DNA from: Falciphora oryzae
Lineage: Eukaryota > Ascomycota > Sordariomycetes > Magnaporthales > Magnaporthaceae
DNA length: 64,000 nucleotides
Direction: 5' to 3'
Assembly (NCBI GenBank): GCA_000733355.1
Contig: JNVV01000048.1
Span: forward strand, 154,475 to 218,474
Both the position numbers and the translations under genes were made by a program. Positions 47,427-58,297 of the stretch are shown here, in pieces. How positions within the stretch are numbered: position 1 is the stretch's first letter; the number at the start of each line of letters is the position of its first letter. The notes beneath the pieces were generated by a model. That model was not told the DNA's origin. It saw nothing but the letters and a program-made list of their open reading frames with translations, and ran no database searches.

Positions 47427-50400
47427 AGATGAGCAGAGGCCAAGGTGCGGACAGGGGCAGGGACGGCGAAAGAGGAACTGATGATGTGAGGGGAATCACG
47501 TGGATGGATGTCTCGAATATATCTCCAAGATGCTTCACCTCACGTCACGCCAAAAGACAGACACGAATGCCTGCTTTGAGTGAAGCGTGGGAGTCAGTGT
47601 GTTTGTGTGGGATGCGCGGTCCAAGGAAAGTGGGAAATGAAAGGGGAATCATGCTGTTTAACAAAGAAATGTCCGATTGGTACCATTTCTACTGGGACCA
47701 CGCATTCCATACAGCTTGTCGCCTGCAGAATGCTCCGCGAGGGCGTTTCACCAGGGAGCGCATTTTCGGCGTTTTGAGAAGGATGGAGGGATACTACAGC
47801 CGGTTTCTTTTCGTTGTTTTGCCGTTGCTTGGTCAGTCGACTACACCGGCTTCCTGGGAGGGAGAAGAGGCGATGGGGGCCTCTCGTTTCTTGTCGTCTC
47901 GGGTGGTAAAAAATGGGGTTTCCTACGGACTATTTTTCTCATAAAGAGCCCTCTGTTTCGTGTTTTGTTATCATTGCGTTCTCTATCCACTTCATTCTTG
48001 CACATACTAAGACTTGAACTTATACAACATGTATCTGATTTGATAGACCCCTTTTATTTCATGTTCCGTTCTTCGGAGTTGGACGTGTTCCTGTCATGAA
48101 GAACAGACAGACGAAAGGTGAGTGGGACGTCGAGCCACGGTAGTTGCCACGGCAGTTGAGGACAGGCTGCCTGAAGACACATGACGCATTACACGGTCAG
48201 AATACCTTGGTAGGGGATCACGGAGGTGGAAAGGTGGAAAGGGGTGGAAACATAAGGGGGTGAAATTGCACGCGTCAGTTTGGTGCTGATTCGATCTACA
48301 CTTCCGCCGCCGCTCGTCATGTCATGTTCTCTCCCAGTCGCGTCGGCTGCAGACGAGGAAACGTTCGCAGTGGCATGACTGCAAATCAGGGATCGACCCT
48401 CATAGGCGTTAGATCGAGACTGGTTCGATCTACGTTGAGATGCTTCCGCCGGTGTCATGATCGTTCTGCTAGAAATGCGCGTCACGTTTCACATCGCAAA
48501 GCCGCACCAATACCGCCGTGCCAGCTAAGAGGAGAGCGCGATGAGGCGTCGTTGGGATTGGCGCAAGACAGGGACGCAGATCAATGCCATGGGAACACGG
48601 CAGAGGGACAGGTGAAGAAATTACTATGGTTTTGCGGTGTACGGCTCACACCGGAACGGCGGGAAAGGGCAATATGAGGGGGGAGATATGGATAGCAAAG
48701 AAATTATAGCGTTCAAAATGTGTCAAGGATAGCTTCACTTAAAGTTGCCAATGGCCAAGCTGTCTTCCCCCTCCTTCCCTCCTCTATGCGCTGCCACCCG
48801 TTTATCCGAGGGCAAACGGACTTTCGCGCGCGCGGTTTGCCCTACTGATCATCAACATTGACGGAATTGAAGCTTCCTTGTTGAAGAAAGCGACGCGACA
48901 CATGTTTGGAGATGGACGTTTAAAGGCTCAAGGCCGGCAAGCATAGGTTGGCCTCCCAGTCTCTCCGGCACCAGGAAAAAAATCAGCTCTTCGGGCTGGA
49001 CCTGGGTGCCCTGCCCGCCTTGAGCCGAGAGTGCCGGGCGGCGAGCCGAGAGGAGCGAGCGCCGTCGGCGTGGGGAGCGGGGCGGGAAGCGGTCGACTTT
49101 GACGAACCGGCATCAGGCCTGTTCGCACGCCGGCCCCTTCTTCTCCCAAAAGCATACATCCCGGCCGAGGCCTTAGGTCCTTGGTTGACTCCCTTGCTGG
49201 CCGGCTATGCGTCTTGGGGTTTTCGGCACGCCTTGCTGCAACTTTAATTTGGGCGAGTCAATATCCTCTTTGGGATTGAAATCATATAGAGGCAAAGTCC
49301 GGTGGTGTTGGGATCGACCGTCTGTAAATTGATGGCGACCGTCATATGGTTCGGCGCCGTGGAAAGTGTGTTGCTTAATACACGTCCCATGATGATCATC
49401 GGATCGTCTGTCTTGTACGTTCGTGCCACAACGGCTGCAGAACAGATTCAAACAAAGATGGATGATGGGTGGCTGCTGGGATGGCTCAAGTCTGTGCCAT
49501 TCATATGCACGGAAAAGCCCTCAGGAAACGAAAGCGGACACTGACAGCACGGCCTGCCCAGGGCCAAGAACAAAAGAGAAGCCTTGAGGTGTCACAGGCA
49601 CATGGACTGAAAAGGAAGTCGATCCCACCCCAAGGTTTCCTGTGGCGTCTCATCGGTCTCAAAATGATCAGACCATGTCCTCCATCCGTTGTGGGCTCCC
49701 TCCCCCCACGTCAACTCGCAGGCTGGAAAGGCACGGACCCGAGCAGAGTCGCAGTGGTTCTCTCGAGTGCCGTACGTCCAGTCCATGGGAGAAGAAGGAT
49801 ATTGGACGACGTGCTGCGTGAATGGACGATGGGGGGAGAGGGGCCAGAGGACGGGATGGATCGATGCAATGGGGCCTGACGAGAGTGCTTGAGAGGGACA
49901 AGAAAAAGTGGACCGGAAAATGAGGCTCAAAAGTTGCCGAAGCAGAAATGGCCAGGGTCCGTGTTTCCGCCCTCTGCGGATGTACGAATCACAGCATCAG
50001 AATACGGGAAAGGTGGAGTCCTTTTTGGGTGATCTCTCGACCCTTCGAGCCTTGCTGCTTCAGAACATCGCCCCGTCACCCATGCTGCGGGCTGGTGCGA
50101 CTCCGTAAGGGGCTGCAGGGGACTGTCTGGGCCCGTGCCTCTTCGCTAGCCCACGCGAGCTGAGGGGTGGGCCGCTGCCGGCGGTGTTGCCAATCCCTCG
50201 GTACCTGCAGGTGGCAGGGCTCCCCTGGGAGGCGAGCCCTCAGCTACGGCCCCCCGCTTTCATATTCGAGCTTTCCGTCTATCTCGTCACGCAGCTAGTG
50301 CCTAGCCTGGACTGCGACTCCTCTCCTCTGAAGCTAAACCCCTTTTCGCCGATTAAGTTGTGCGCTAGGCGTACCGACCGGGTTCCTTTCTCACAGCCGT

Positions 50401-51391
50401 CCAACCCTTTTTTTTCTTTGCTGTCAGACCAACTGAGCGGCTTTTCCCACATCTCGTCGAGGGATAGGTAGCGAGCAACAGTCTAGCCTAGCCCCTGGCT
50501 GACAAGCAAACAAAGCAAGCAAGCCTCCACGTTCGGGCCCCTCGGCTGAGCACCTGGCTAACGTTGCCGTTTCCCTTTCGCGACCCGCCTTTCTGTTACC
50601 TTGTCACGCTAGGTCATGCTCGTCTGTCCCCGACGTGGATCGTGGGACCAGGATATGCAGGCCATGGAGCCGTGCGTGCCCGCACGCCGCAGAGGCCACC
50701 CAGCCCCTCACCCTCGCCCTCCTTCTGTCATGCCTTGTTGGCCGCAGCAGCAAAACCTTGGGGATGCGTAAGCGGCAGCTGGCCCGTGTCAGCGACGTGT
50801 GTGTGTGCCGCTCACAAAGGCCAAGCTTTTCCCTGGGCCCCCCTCTCTCGCCGTGGGGCTGCCGCTTGACCGTTGCAGAGGGCAACGGGATGCGATAGGC
50901 GAGCCACCGTCCTGGCCCCGAGCATGCATTGGGGGTCGTCGACAGGGCCGGGATCTTCGCTTCCATTTTGGCACAGCCTCCACTTGACCCCCTCTCTCCT
51001 CTCGCTCTCCGTCTCTCTCCCTCCTCTCTGCCCATGCCACATGATCTAATCTAGGCTGACTGTCCCCCGGTCTGCCATGTCTCCTCCTTCTATTTTCCCT
51101 ATTACCCCATGATCTGCTGTTTTTGCTATGTTCCGTGCTTTTTTTGCCTATTCTCTTCTTCCGTGATGCTCCGCCGTCGACTTCTTTAACCAGGGGAAGA
51201 TGATTGCACACGTGTTTTCTCTTCTTCTTTGCCACCGCTTATTATAATACGGCTATTTTGACCTTGGATGTTTTATACCGCGTAAATCTCGGCCAAAATA
51301 AACCGGTTTTGTTCCCTTCGTACTCTCTTTTTTTTTTTTTTTGTCCATTCTCCCCGTCGGCTGCCTGCGAGGCGGGAAAACAAACGCCGCG
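47427..51391. other. Gene-poor intergenic region
   Basis: About 4 kb. No gene, tRNA or repeat is supported. The last ~900 bp are CT-rich and end in a T15-16 run near 51329-51344, typical of a fungal leader before the membrane-protein start at 51392. Confidence 0.55.
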
Positions 51392-53308
51392 ATGGTGGCG
51401 AGGGAAACAAGCACGCCGTCGAAACGGCGTTTAATAATGCGGCTCGGCTTATTCTCCCTTTTATTAATACTGCCCTCCGCGAGCGGCAGCATATTGGCGG
51501 TGCGGGACGATGGCGCCACGGGGCTACAACCGATATCGAGCAGGACTAGCGGCGGCAGTGGCGAGCTCCACGTGCCGGCCGTGGATGTTGTGGAGCGTCT
51601 GAGACGCTGGGCAGCCGGACCGGAGCCGGCAGCAACACCGTCAAGTCAGGAGCAAGAGGAGGAGGCTCAGAAGGCTGCGAGGGCACTGGCGCTGAATCAC
51701 GAGAGGAGAGAGGCCTACCGACGCAGGGGCGTGAAGGACGAACCGACGACGAGCAAACGGGAAAGCGAGAAGGAGGAGGAGGCCGCCGCAACAGCACCGG
51801 ATCCGCTCATCACGCCGGGTCCTAGGTATCCGCCATGTCTGGCTGGCTGCCACGCGCTGGGCCGGCGCCAGAACGACGGCCAGATCCAGGCGCTGAGCGG
51901 GGAGATCCAGCGGCTGTCGCAGTCGTTCGACTCGGCCACGCAGGCGTCGCGGTCCGTGTCGCAGGCCTCGCAGCAGCTCTCGCAGAGCTCGCAGCAGCTG
52001 TCACAATCGGTCCAGCAGCTGGTGCAGTCGACGGCGCGCTTNNNNNNNNNNNNNNNNNNNNNNNNNNNNNNNNNNNNNNNNNNNNNNNNNNNNNNNNNNN
52101 NNNNNNNNNNNNNNNNNNNNNNNNNNNNNNNNNNNNNNNNNNNNNNNNNNNNNNNNNNNNNNNNNNNNNNNNNNNNNNNNNNNNNNNNNNNNNNNNNNNN
52201 NNNATCGCGAGCGCCATTGCGAGCGCGTCCAGCAGCGCCAGCTCCGCCATCTCGTCGGCCCTGGCCAGCGCTGCTAGCAGTGCGAACGCGGCCATGGCCG
52301 AGGCCAGCCGGAACGCCGCCCGCATCCAGGACCAGGCTGCCAGCCAAGTGCAGGCGGCGCGGGCCGACGCCACTCTCGCTCGGGTATGTGCACCCTTGAT
52401 ACTTGAAAAATGGTTATAATAATACTAACAAGGGCATCTGTTCTGTCGTAAAGGCCGACGCCAACAACCAGGTCTCGCAGGCGCAGGGCGCGGCCGTCTC
52501 GGTGACGCAGGCAGCCCTCGCGGTGGTGGGCACCTTCATCGCGTCCTCGCTCCTCAGCATAGCAGCCTTCTACCTCATCCTGCGCTGCCGCAACAAGAAC
52601 CGCGGCGGCAAGAAAGTGGGCGGCGTCAAGCGCAACATCTCGGCGCCGACGCAGTTCCGCAAGACCGAGAGCGGCCTGGGCGCCGCGTACGCCAGCACCG
52701 ACAACCTCATGCGGCAGAACAACGCTGCCGGCGCTGGTGGCCCCGCCCCCATCGGCGTGGCGGCGCCGGCCTACAACGCCAACGGCTACCCCCGCGACAT
52801 CAAGCCGCCGATGCCGCAGGCCACGGCGGCGGTGGCGCCGGCCACGACTAGCAACAACAGTAGCACAACGACGCGGTATGTGGACGCCGCCGGCAAGTAC
52901 CCGGCCAACCGGAGCAGCAGCGTCTACGGCACGCCGGCGACCGTGGTCGACAACCCGCCGCCGGCCGCCAAGTTCTCTATCTTCCCCAAGAGCTCCGCCG
53001 CCACGTCCGGGCCCGGCAGCCCCGGCTTCCCGGGCGACAGGAGGAGCGGCAGCGCGTCGAGGCCGCCCAGCCTGCAGCAGTGGCTCAAGGCCGGCGCGGT
53101 CAGCCCCTTTGGCTCCATGCCCAAGAACCCGGTGGCGACCGGGTCTTCGGCGGAGGGGGCGGCGGCCACCAAGCCTCCGGGCGCCGACAAGCGGCCCCTG
53201 AACGGAAACAGCATCAAGAGGCCGGCCGTCGGGCGGCTCCCCAAGCCCGTTAGCGGCGGCGGGCCGATGATGCAGCCGAGGACTAAGCTTCCTTTCCGGG
53301 AGGAGTGA
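51392..53308 (+). CDS. Single-pass membrane protein with Gln/Ser/Ala-rich ectodomain, interrupted by an assembly gap
   Basis: Exons are 51392-52041 (into the gap), 52204-52383 and 52454-53308. A signal-anchor or signal peptide is encoded near the N-terminus (MRLGLFSLLLILPSASG, from an internal ATG at 51437); the upstream ATG at 51392 adds 15 basic residues. A charged linker follows, then Gln/Ser heptads (QQLSQSSQQLSQSVQQL). After the gap come Ala/Ser repeats. Near the start of the last exon there is one TM helix (AALAVVGTFIASSLLSIAAF), then a basic stop-transfer and a ~230-residue Pro/Ser/Gly-rich cytoplasmic tail. The layout recalls wall-stress sensors, but no WSC domain is seen and I do not recognise the family. 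Frames before and after the gap do not match at its stated length. Confidence 0.75.
52042..52203. other. Assembly gap (162 N) inside a coding region
   Basis: Undetermined bases in a repetitive Gln/Ser-to-Ala/Ser stretch. The exon before ends two bases into a codon and the frame after starts a new codon at 52204. A continuous exon would therefore need a gap of 3n+1 bases, not 162, unless an intron is hidden in it. Confidence 0.95.
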
Positions 53309-53855
53309 GAGAGTGCTGCATGTTAGCAGCAGATCTCTTCCGATTTCCACACCTTTTACCTAACCCACCATACTCCCCCTTTGCCGCTCGCACCCCCATT
53401 TATCCACATATTTTGTTCTTTGATAATGTGTGTTGGTCCTCCCCCAACCGTGGCAGTTACCGGATATAATAAGCCAGAGTTGCGGGGCGACTTCCAATCT
53501 CTTGTATATCTTCCTCGTCACTCTTTTGTTTGAGCGTAGGTGCCGGGGTGCTACATGTCTCGCTTATGATGATATCCCGGACCAGAGACACAATAAAACG
53601 GTCCAAGCGTTGCTTTATTATAAACTGTTTCTTTCTCCAATTGAATGACTTTCCGTCGTGACGCGAGGTTTCGTTGGTGCAAGCTACGACGTGAGTGCCG
53701 TCAAAAAAACCACCACGCGACGCGGCGTCCTTAAACGTTTTTATACCGTGGCAAACAATAAAACAAAAAGGACATTTGGAAGGCAAAAAGCTCACTGCCC
53801 AACCTCGGGGGTGGACGGCTACGAAACTTCCCATTTGGGGAGGTTTACTCCGCGA
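53309..53855. other. 3' region of the membrane-protein gene
   Basis: No gene is seen in this stretch. It leads into the tRNA-like locus on the minus strand, whose terminator lies at 53859-53863. Confidence 0.6.
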
Positions 53856-53873
53856 CGGAAAAATCCGACGATC

Positions 53874-53983
53874 AACCCCAACCGGGGCTCGAACCCCGGA
53901 CCCAAGCGGCTAACGTAGCGGAGTACAGGTAAGGTCCCGGTGTCGACTCGACCCATCCTCATAACCGCTACACCAACTTGGCG
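53874..53983 (-). tRNA. tRNA-like Pol III locus, probably with an intron or degenerate
   Basis: On the minus strand a perfect A-box (TGGTGTAGCGG, 53975-53965) is followed by a perfect B-box (GGTTCGAGCCC, 53895-53885) and then a T5 terminator at 53863-53859. The A-to-B spacing is about 80 bp, some 35 bp more than in an intronless tRNA, so an intron is likely. The T-arm has one mismatched pair, and I cannot build a full 7-bp acceptor stem. It may therefore be a pseudogene or a tRNA-derived repeat. I did not assign an anticodon. Confidence 0.45.
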
Positions 53984-54185
53984 CCCGTGGTGTTCGATGT
54001 TTACAGAAAGCAGGCCGATCGGTTATTAGGCTTAGGGCGCGGATACGGCAGGTGTGTCTGTAATTGGTGAGGCTGGTGGCACGCGTTGCGTTTGCCCGTG
54101 CCAGTATACACGTCTTGTAAGATGGCGAGAACCGAAATCGAGTAAAGTAAAATACAACCCAAAGCAAGGAGATAGGGAGGCAGCA

Positions 54186-54848
54186 CTACCCGACAAACGC
54201 ATCCCACGGCGTCCCAATAACCCTCTCCCCCGCCACGTCCAGCTTCACGCCCTCGCCCCTGAGCAGGGACCTCTTCTCCTGCAGCGTGATCCCCTCGCCG
54301 TCGCGGCGCGCCACCTTGCCCTTGAACCCGCCCAGCCCGCCGCCCGTGGCGACGACGCGGTGGCAGGGGACCAGCGGCGCAAAGGGGTTGCGGCGCAGGG
54401 CGTTGCCGACGGCGCGCGGCGACGACGACATGTGCGCCGCCAGGGTGCCGTAGGTCGAGAAGCGGCCGCGCGGGATCTCGCACAGGAGCCGCCACACGCG
54501 CTTCTCGAAGGCGGTGCGCGCGGAGGAGGCGATGAGGGACAGGGCTTGCTGTTGTTGCTGCTCACCGTGGCAGCCGGTGTTGTTGTTGAGGATGATGGTT
54601 GCTGCTGGGTCTGGGTGGGGGTTGTTTTCTGCTTGGCTGTTGCTGCTGGTGGATATTGGGATCGTGGGTGGTGGCGTTGTTGGTTCGTCATATTTGTGCG
54701 ATACTATCATGACGGTGGTGGGAGTCGTGGCGGTCGCTGTTTTGGTTGGGTAGAGGATCACCTTTGTGACCCTGGCAGTTCGTTTCTTCTCGACCGCCTC
54801 CAGATCGACCCCGACGTCACGCTTGCGTTTAACACTGACGGTGGACAT
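54186..54848 (-). CDS. MGMT-type DNA alkyltransferase (DNA-binding domain protein)
   Basis: A 220-aa single-exon protein. The C-terminal half (about residues 112-200) is the DNA-binding domain of O6-alkylguanine-DNA alkyltransferases. The active-site motif PCHRVV is at 161-166 with the acceptor Cys162 retained, the recognition helix is RAVGNALRRNP, and YGTLA precedes it. Cys is present, unlike in the Atl1 alkyltransferase-like proteins that carry Trp there, so suicide alkyl transfer is possible. The first ~110 residues are Thr/Pro/Asn/Gln-rich and show no trace of the usual N-terminal MGMT domain. A basic KRKR patch at 7-10 could act in nuclear import. The gene is divergent from DPH3. Confidence 0.9.
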   Translation of the reverse strand: MSTVSVKRKRDVGVDLEAVEKKRTARVTKVILYPTKTATATTPTTVMIVSHKYDEPTTPPPTIPISTSSNSQAENNPHPDPAATIILNNNTGCHGEQQQQQALSLIASSARTAFEKRVWRLLCEIPRGRFSTYGTLAAHMSSSPRAVGNALRRNPFAPLVPCHRVVATGGGLGGFKGKVARRDGEGITLQEKRSLLRGEGVKLDVAGERVIGTPWDAFVG

Positions 54849-55469
54849 GACGAATCAGGGGCCAAGGGGTGTAATGCTTGGTATGTGTGAATTTGAGCAC
54901 AGATGGGGCACTTTCGGGGCCGTAGCGGAATGGATACAATTTGATGGAGTATCAAGAAACCAGTCGTGAGATGGACAGATGGTTGTGAGACTGGGCGGAT
55001 ACAATGTGGGAAGGGGCTCAAAGCGGTGCACACGCGCCGTGCACGCCAGCCTCGGAGACCGACGTCATTCTCCGACGCGGAGTCACATGATAGCAAGGGG
55101 AGGCGCCTGGGTGCCTGGACACTTCAGCGTGTGCGCTAGGCTAAATACAGGAGTCTGCACTGTCAGGCATATAGAAGGAAAGCGTCGGCCAGTGAAAAGC
55201 TCGCAGAGCCGAGCCTCTAGCTTTATTTGTGAAAAGAGTTTTAGCGTCAAAGAGGGAGAGCACAAGCCAATTTGTAAAAAAGTTCTAGCGTCAATGAAGG
55301 AGAGTGCCTGCCAATCAAAAGAGCTTACATCATTGCCCCCTCCTCATCCCTGCAAAAAAGTTGCTGCCGCGTTTTGCCCCTCCTTCAGAATCGGAATCTC
55401 TTCAAGTCGCAATCGTGACTGTGAATCAAGTAGCAGACAGCCAAGCCGACCAGTTCCAAGTAGACAACA
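54849..55469. promoter_or_regulatory. Shared divergent promoter of the MGMT-like gene and DPH3
   Basis: 620 bp between the two start codons. It contains a tandem duplication with CCAAT boxes (55226-55314), listed separately. No other gene is seen. Confidence 0.6.
55226..55314 (+). repeat. Tandem ~45-bp duplication carrying CCAAT boxes
   Basis: 55226-55270 and 55271-55314 are diverged tandem copies that begin TTTGTRAAAA, share TAGCGTCAA and GGAGAG in order, and end in GCCAA. Each copy ends with a CCAAT pentamer (55267-55271 and 55311-55315), the binding site of the HAP/CBC complex in fungi. They lie about 155-200 bp before the DPH3 start. Confidence 0.7.
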
Positions 55470-55812
55470 ATGGCCGACGACGAGGAAATCTCGGTCTACG
55501 ACGAGGTGGAGATCGAGGACATGATGTTCGACGAGGCGCTGCAGATCTACCACTACCCCTGCCCCTGCGGCGACAAGTTCGAGATTGCGCTGGCCGACCT
55601 GCGCGACAGCTCGACCGACATCGCCGTCTGTCCCAGCTGCAGCCTGATGATAAGGGTCATTTACGAAGTGGTGCGTCTGTCGTCCGCTTAATGGATTGAT
55701 GGCATCTTGGGCCTATTCTGACCCTTTTTCTACTCACCTCCAGGACAACCTCCCAAAGCCCGAGGAGCCCAAGGAGCCCGAGCCTCCTGCGCCGATCCCC
55801 GTCGCCGCCTGA
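55470..55812 (+). CDS. DPH3: Diphthamide biosynthesis protein 3 (CSL zinc finger)
   Basis: A small electron carrier for the Dph1-Dph2 radical-SAM step of diphthamide synthesis on elongation factor 2; the yeast orthologue Kti11 also serves Elongator tRNA modification. The protein is 89 aa. Exons are 55470-55670 and 55744-55812, joined at YEV|DNLPKP. The CSL zinc/iron site is Cys31, Cys33, Cys54 and Cys57 (CPCGD and CPSCSL), with the conserved acidic N-terminus ([12 protein letters not shown]). The C-terminal Pro/Glu tail is typical of fungal copies. Confidence 0.96.
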
Positions 55813-56570
55813 TGAGTGATGCGACTTTGGGAACTAGCGCAGCGCATGCTGTTTAGTCGACCATCTACCTGCCTCGAGCGCCCCGCCACACGGTTCGCGA
55901 TCCGAAGGCGGGACACTGTTTGCCCAAAAAGTGCCACCCTGTAGTTCCCCTGCGGGAAGTGCGCCTGGGAACCCTTATGATTCAGGTTGCACACCGTCAG
56001 ATGGAACAAGGGAACATTACAAACACCCGGGCCTAACTGGTCACTAGCCCGTGATGGGTGGTGGTGGCCAATGACGGAACCCACGGGCCACTACTGTTGG
56101 GTGATTTGTGTCACCGACCCCCTATCACACCCTTGCCGTGCCACAAGAGGGAAAAGACGCGGTGGGGTAGCATCTCTCGGTGGGGTGGGGGGTTCATACA
56201 AGCAGTTTCCGGGCTCGGCATAGGGGAAGAAGCCATTGGGGATCAGAGAAACTGAGGCTGTATTAAACGCGGTTCCCTGAAGACTGTGCGCCTTGTTCAC
56301 GGGAAATACCAAGGAGAAGCGGCAAAATACCCTGCCCCGAGGAAGAAAGAGGGAGGGTCCCCGCTACTATGACAGCCAGTGGAAGCAGCAGGAAATAACA
56401 GCCTACTAAAGACTGAAGAGATAACCAGTTCAATGTCTCCCCTAATTAGTGACAGACGCCACTTTGCCCACCCGTCCTTGTCTGTCCTATCTTCGTATCA
56501 ACAAAAAAGAAGAGCTGCTCCGATTTTTCCGCCACGAGAACCCTCAGCCGAAACCTATCCGTCGCCGGAT
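55813..56570. other. Convergent intergenic region between DPH3 and the small secreted protein
   Basis: DPH3 ends at 55812 on the plus strand and the small secreted gene ends at 56571 on the minus strand. No other feature is supported. Confidence 0.6.
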
Positions 56571-56980
56571 CTACATGGCGAGAAGCCCCAGACCACAGGC
56601 AACAGCCACACCCAGGACCGAGCCGCCATCGCGCGGAATCCGCTCGGCCCCGGCGGTGCTGACGGGCACGGGGGAGAGGGACGACGTGGCTGCGGTGGCT
56701 ATAAATATGCCAGCCATATTTTCATGTCAGAAGTGTTGATGTAAGACAGAGGAGAGTGAGGTCAATAAGAGGGGGGAAGCAAAAACTCACGGATAGCAGC
56801 CCCCGGCTCCTCGTCGGTGGGCAGAGGCATCACGATGGTCGTGTGGACGCCCTGGGTAAGCACGAGGGTGGTGGACGCGGGTGCCATCTCGTGCATCATG
56901 ACCGCTCCTTGCTTGGCCTCGGCCGCTGCCAATGGGGCGCCGAGGAGGATGCCTGTGAGGAGGGCGGTGTGGGGGAGCAT
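56571..56980 (-). CDS. Small predicted secreted protein with GPI-type C-terminus
   Basis: 105 aa in two exons (56980-56791 and 56698-56571). The 92-bp intron has a GTGAGT donor and a TTTATAG acceptor. The N-terminus MLPHTALLTGILLGAPLAAAEA is a signal peptide. The mature part is short, Thr/Val/Met-rich and lacks Cys. The C-terminus is a polar stretch (ERIPRDGGS) followed by a hydrophobic end (VLGVAVACGLGLLAM) next to the stop, as in GPI-attachment signals, with a small-residue omega region near STAGA. I do not recognise the family. The exon join is my own reading; frame and both splice sites agree. Confidence 0.6.
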
Positions 56981-58297
56981 TTTTGCTTTGGTTGTTGTTG
57001 TGCTGTTGCGTGTATTTCTTGATTACTTCTTAAGGAGCGTGGGCTATTACTCTTCTATGGTGCCCTTGGATAGTCTTGAGGATTGGTATATGCTGGCTTG
57101 CGAAGGGAATCCAGTTAGGAGGTGTGACGTTGCGGGGGTGGGAGTGGATGAAAGCTTAGAGGTGTGGTCAAGAAGAAGAGAGAGAAAACAAAAGAGAATG
57201 AAAGTCCGAGGAGGGCAACGGGAGGAAGAGATTTCTCCCGTCTAATAAGTAGCCGATTCGGAGGCAAAGGCTCTGTGTTCAAGTTCCACTGATCGTTTTC
57301 TGTCCCAAGTGAAAAAAAGGGATGACATTATACAACGAACAGCCCGAGGGAAAACATAGGATGGCGAGGGGCTGGGGCGTATCACTCGGTGTGATATGAC
57401 AGCAGATAGCCAGGGCCATGTAAATCGCCAAAAGGAGCCCTCATGGTGAGGCAGCTGGTGATTACCCCCCTTCCCGCGTCGTTACCCCTTGTGCGCCAAG
57501 GACACATCAATGGGCAGCCTCAGGGGCAGGTTTGCTGCAGCCTCCAGGTTTCTGTAGTCGGGCAAAGACTAGACGGCCTCCTGCGGGCCACAAGGGTGAC
57601 ACGTCTGTATCCCGCCATGGGTGCACGCGAGGGTTTGGCAAGCACACAACGAAACGACTTACATTTCTGTCCAGTTATGTTACGACCCCTGAGATAGAGA
57701 TCCCAAAATAGCCTCAATGGGAGTTGGCCCACGGGAAAGGAATAGGAGACAGATGGATGATCAGGACACTTGATGTCTCGCACGACGATTCAAAATGCCT
57801 TGCAGTGCTATTGTTGAGAAAGGACTGCAGGACCTAGATGCTACGAAAGCCGAAGGGTTGTGTAGTGTTTCCCCTAGTGGCACTTCTTTTCTCAGTGATC
57901 GGCTTTGCCCGTCATACCAGGTGGGGTGACGGTACGACACGGGAAGGGAGGGGAAATGATGAAGAAAGGGAAACCGGTGATCGCTTCCACCTATTGTTAT
58001 CAAGATGTACCGTCAAAATCATTGCTATTCTTTTCTTTTTCTAACAGGTAGAGCAGAAATCTCTCTAGTGAGCAGAAAATGTCACTCAAAAAGTGGACAG
58101 GGAAATGACCCGAGATACATCAGACAGGACAACCAAGCCTGATGAGCCCCGTTGTCATATCTTCTCGTGTCCCCAAATATCCGACTCAACCTCCACGTAG
58201 CTTTCCTTTCCGAGCCGCCACCCCATTTACCCACACGTGCCGAATTTTCCTATTCCCAATATCCCACCCGCGACCAATCCTTATCATCATCGCACAA
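56981..58297. other. Intergenic region
   Basis: Leader of the small secreted gene (minus strand) and 3' side of LeuRS. A B-box-like GTTCAAGTTCC near 57280 has no partner A-box. No gene is supported. Confidence 0.55.

Noticed and set aside
53885..53975. Assigning a specific amino acid to the tRNA-like locus
   Set aside because: The intron position and acceptor stem could not be determined by eye, so any anticodon would be a guess.
57250..57300. tRNA-like B-box (GTTCAAGTTCC)
   Set aside because: No A-box at a suitable distance, no T-stem pairing and no terminator.
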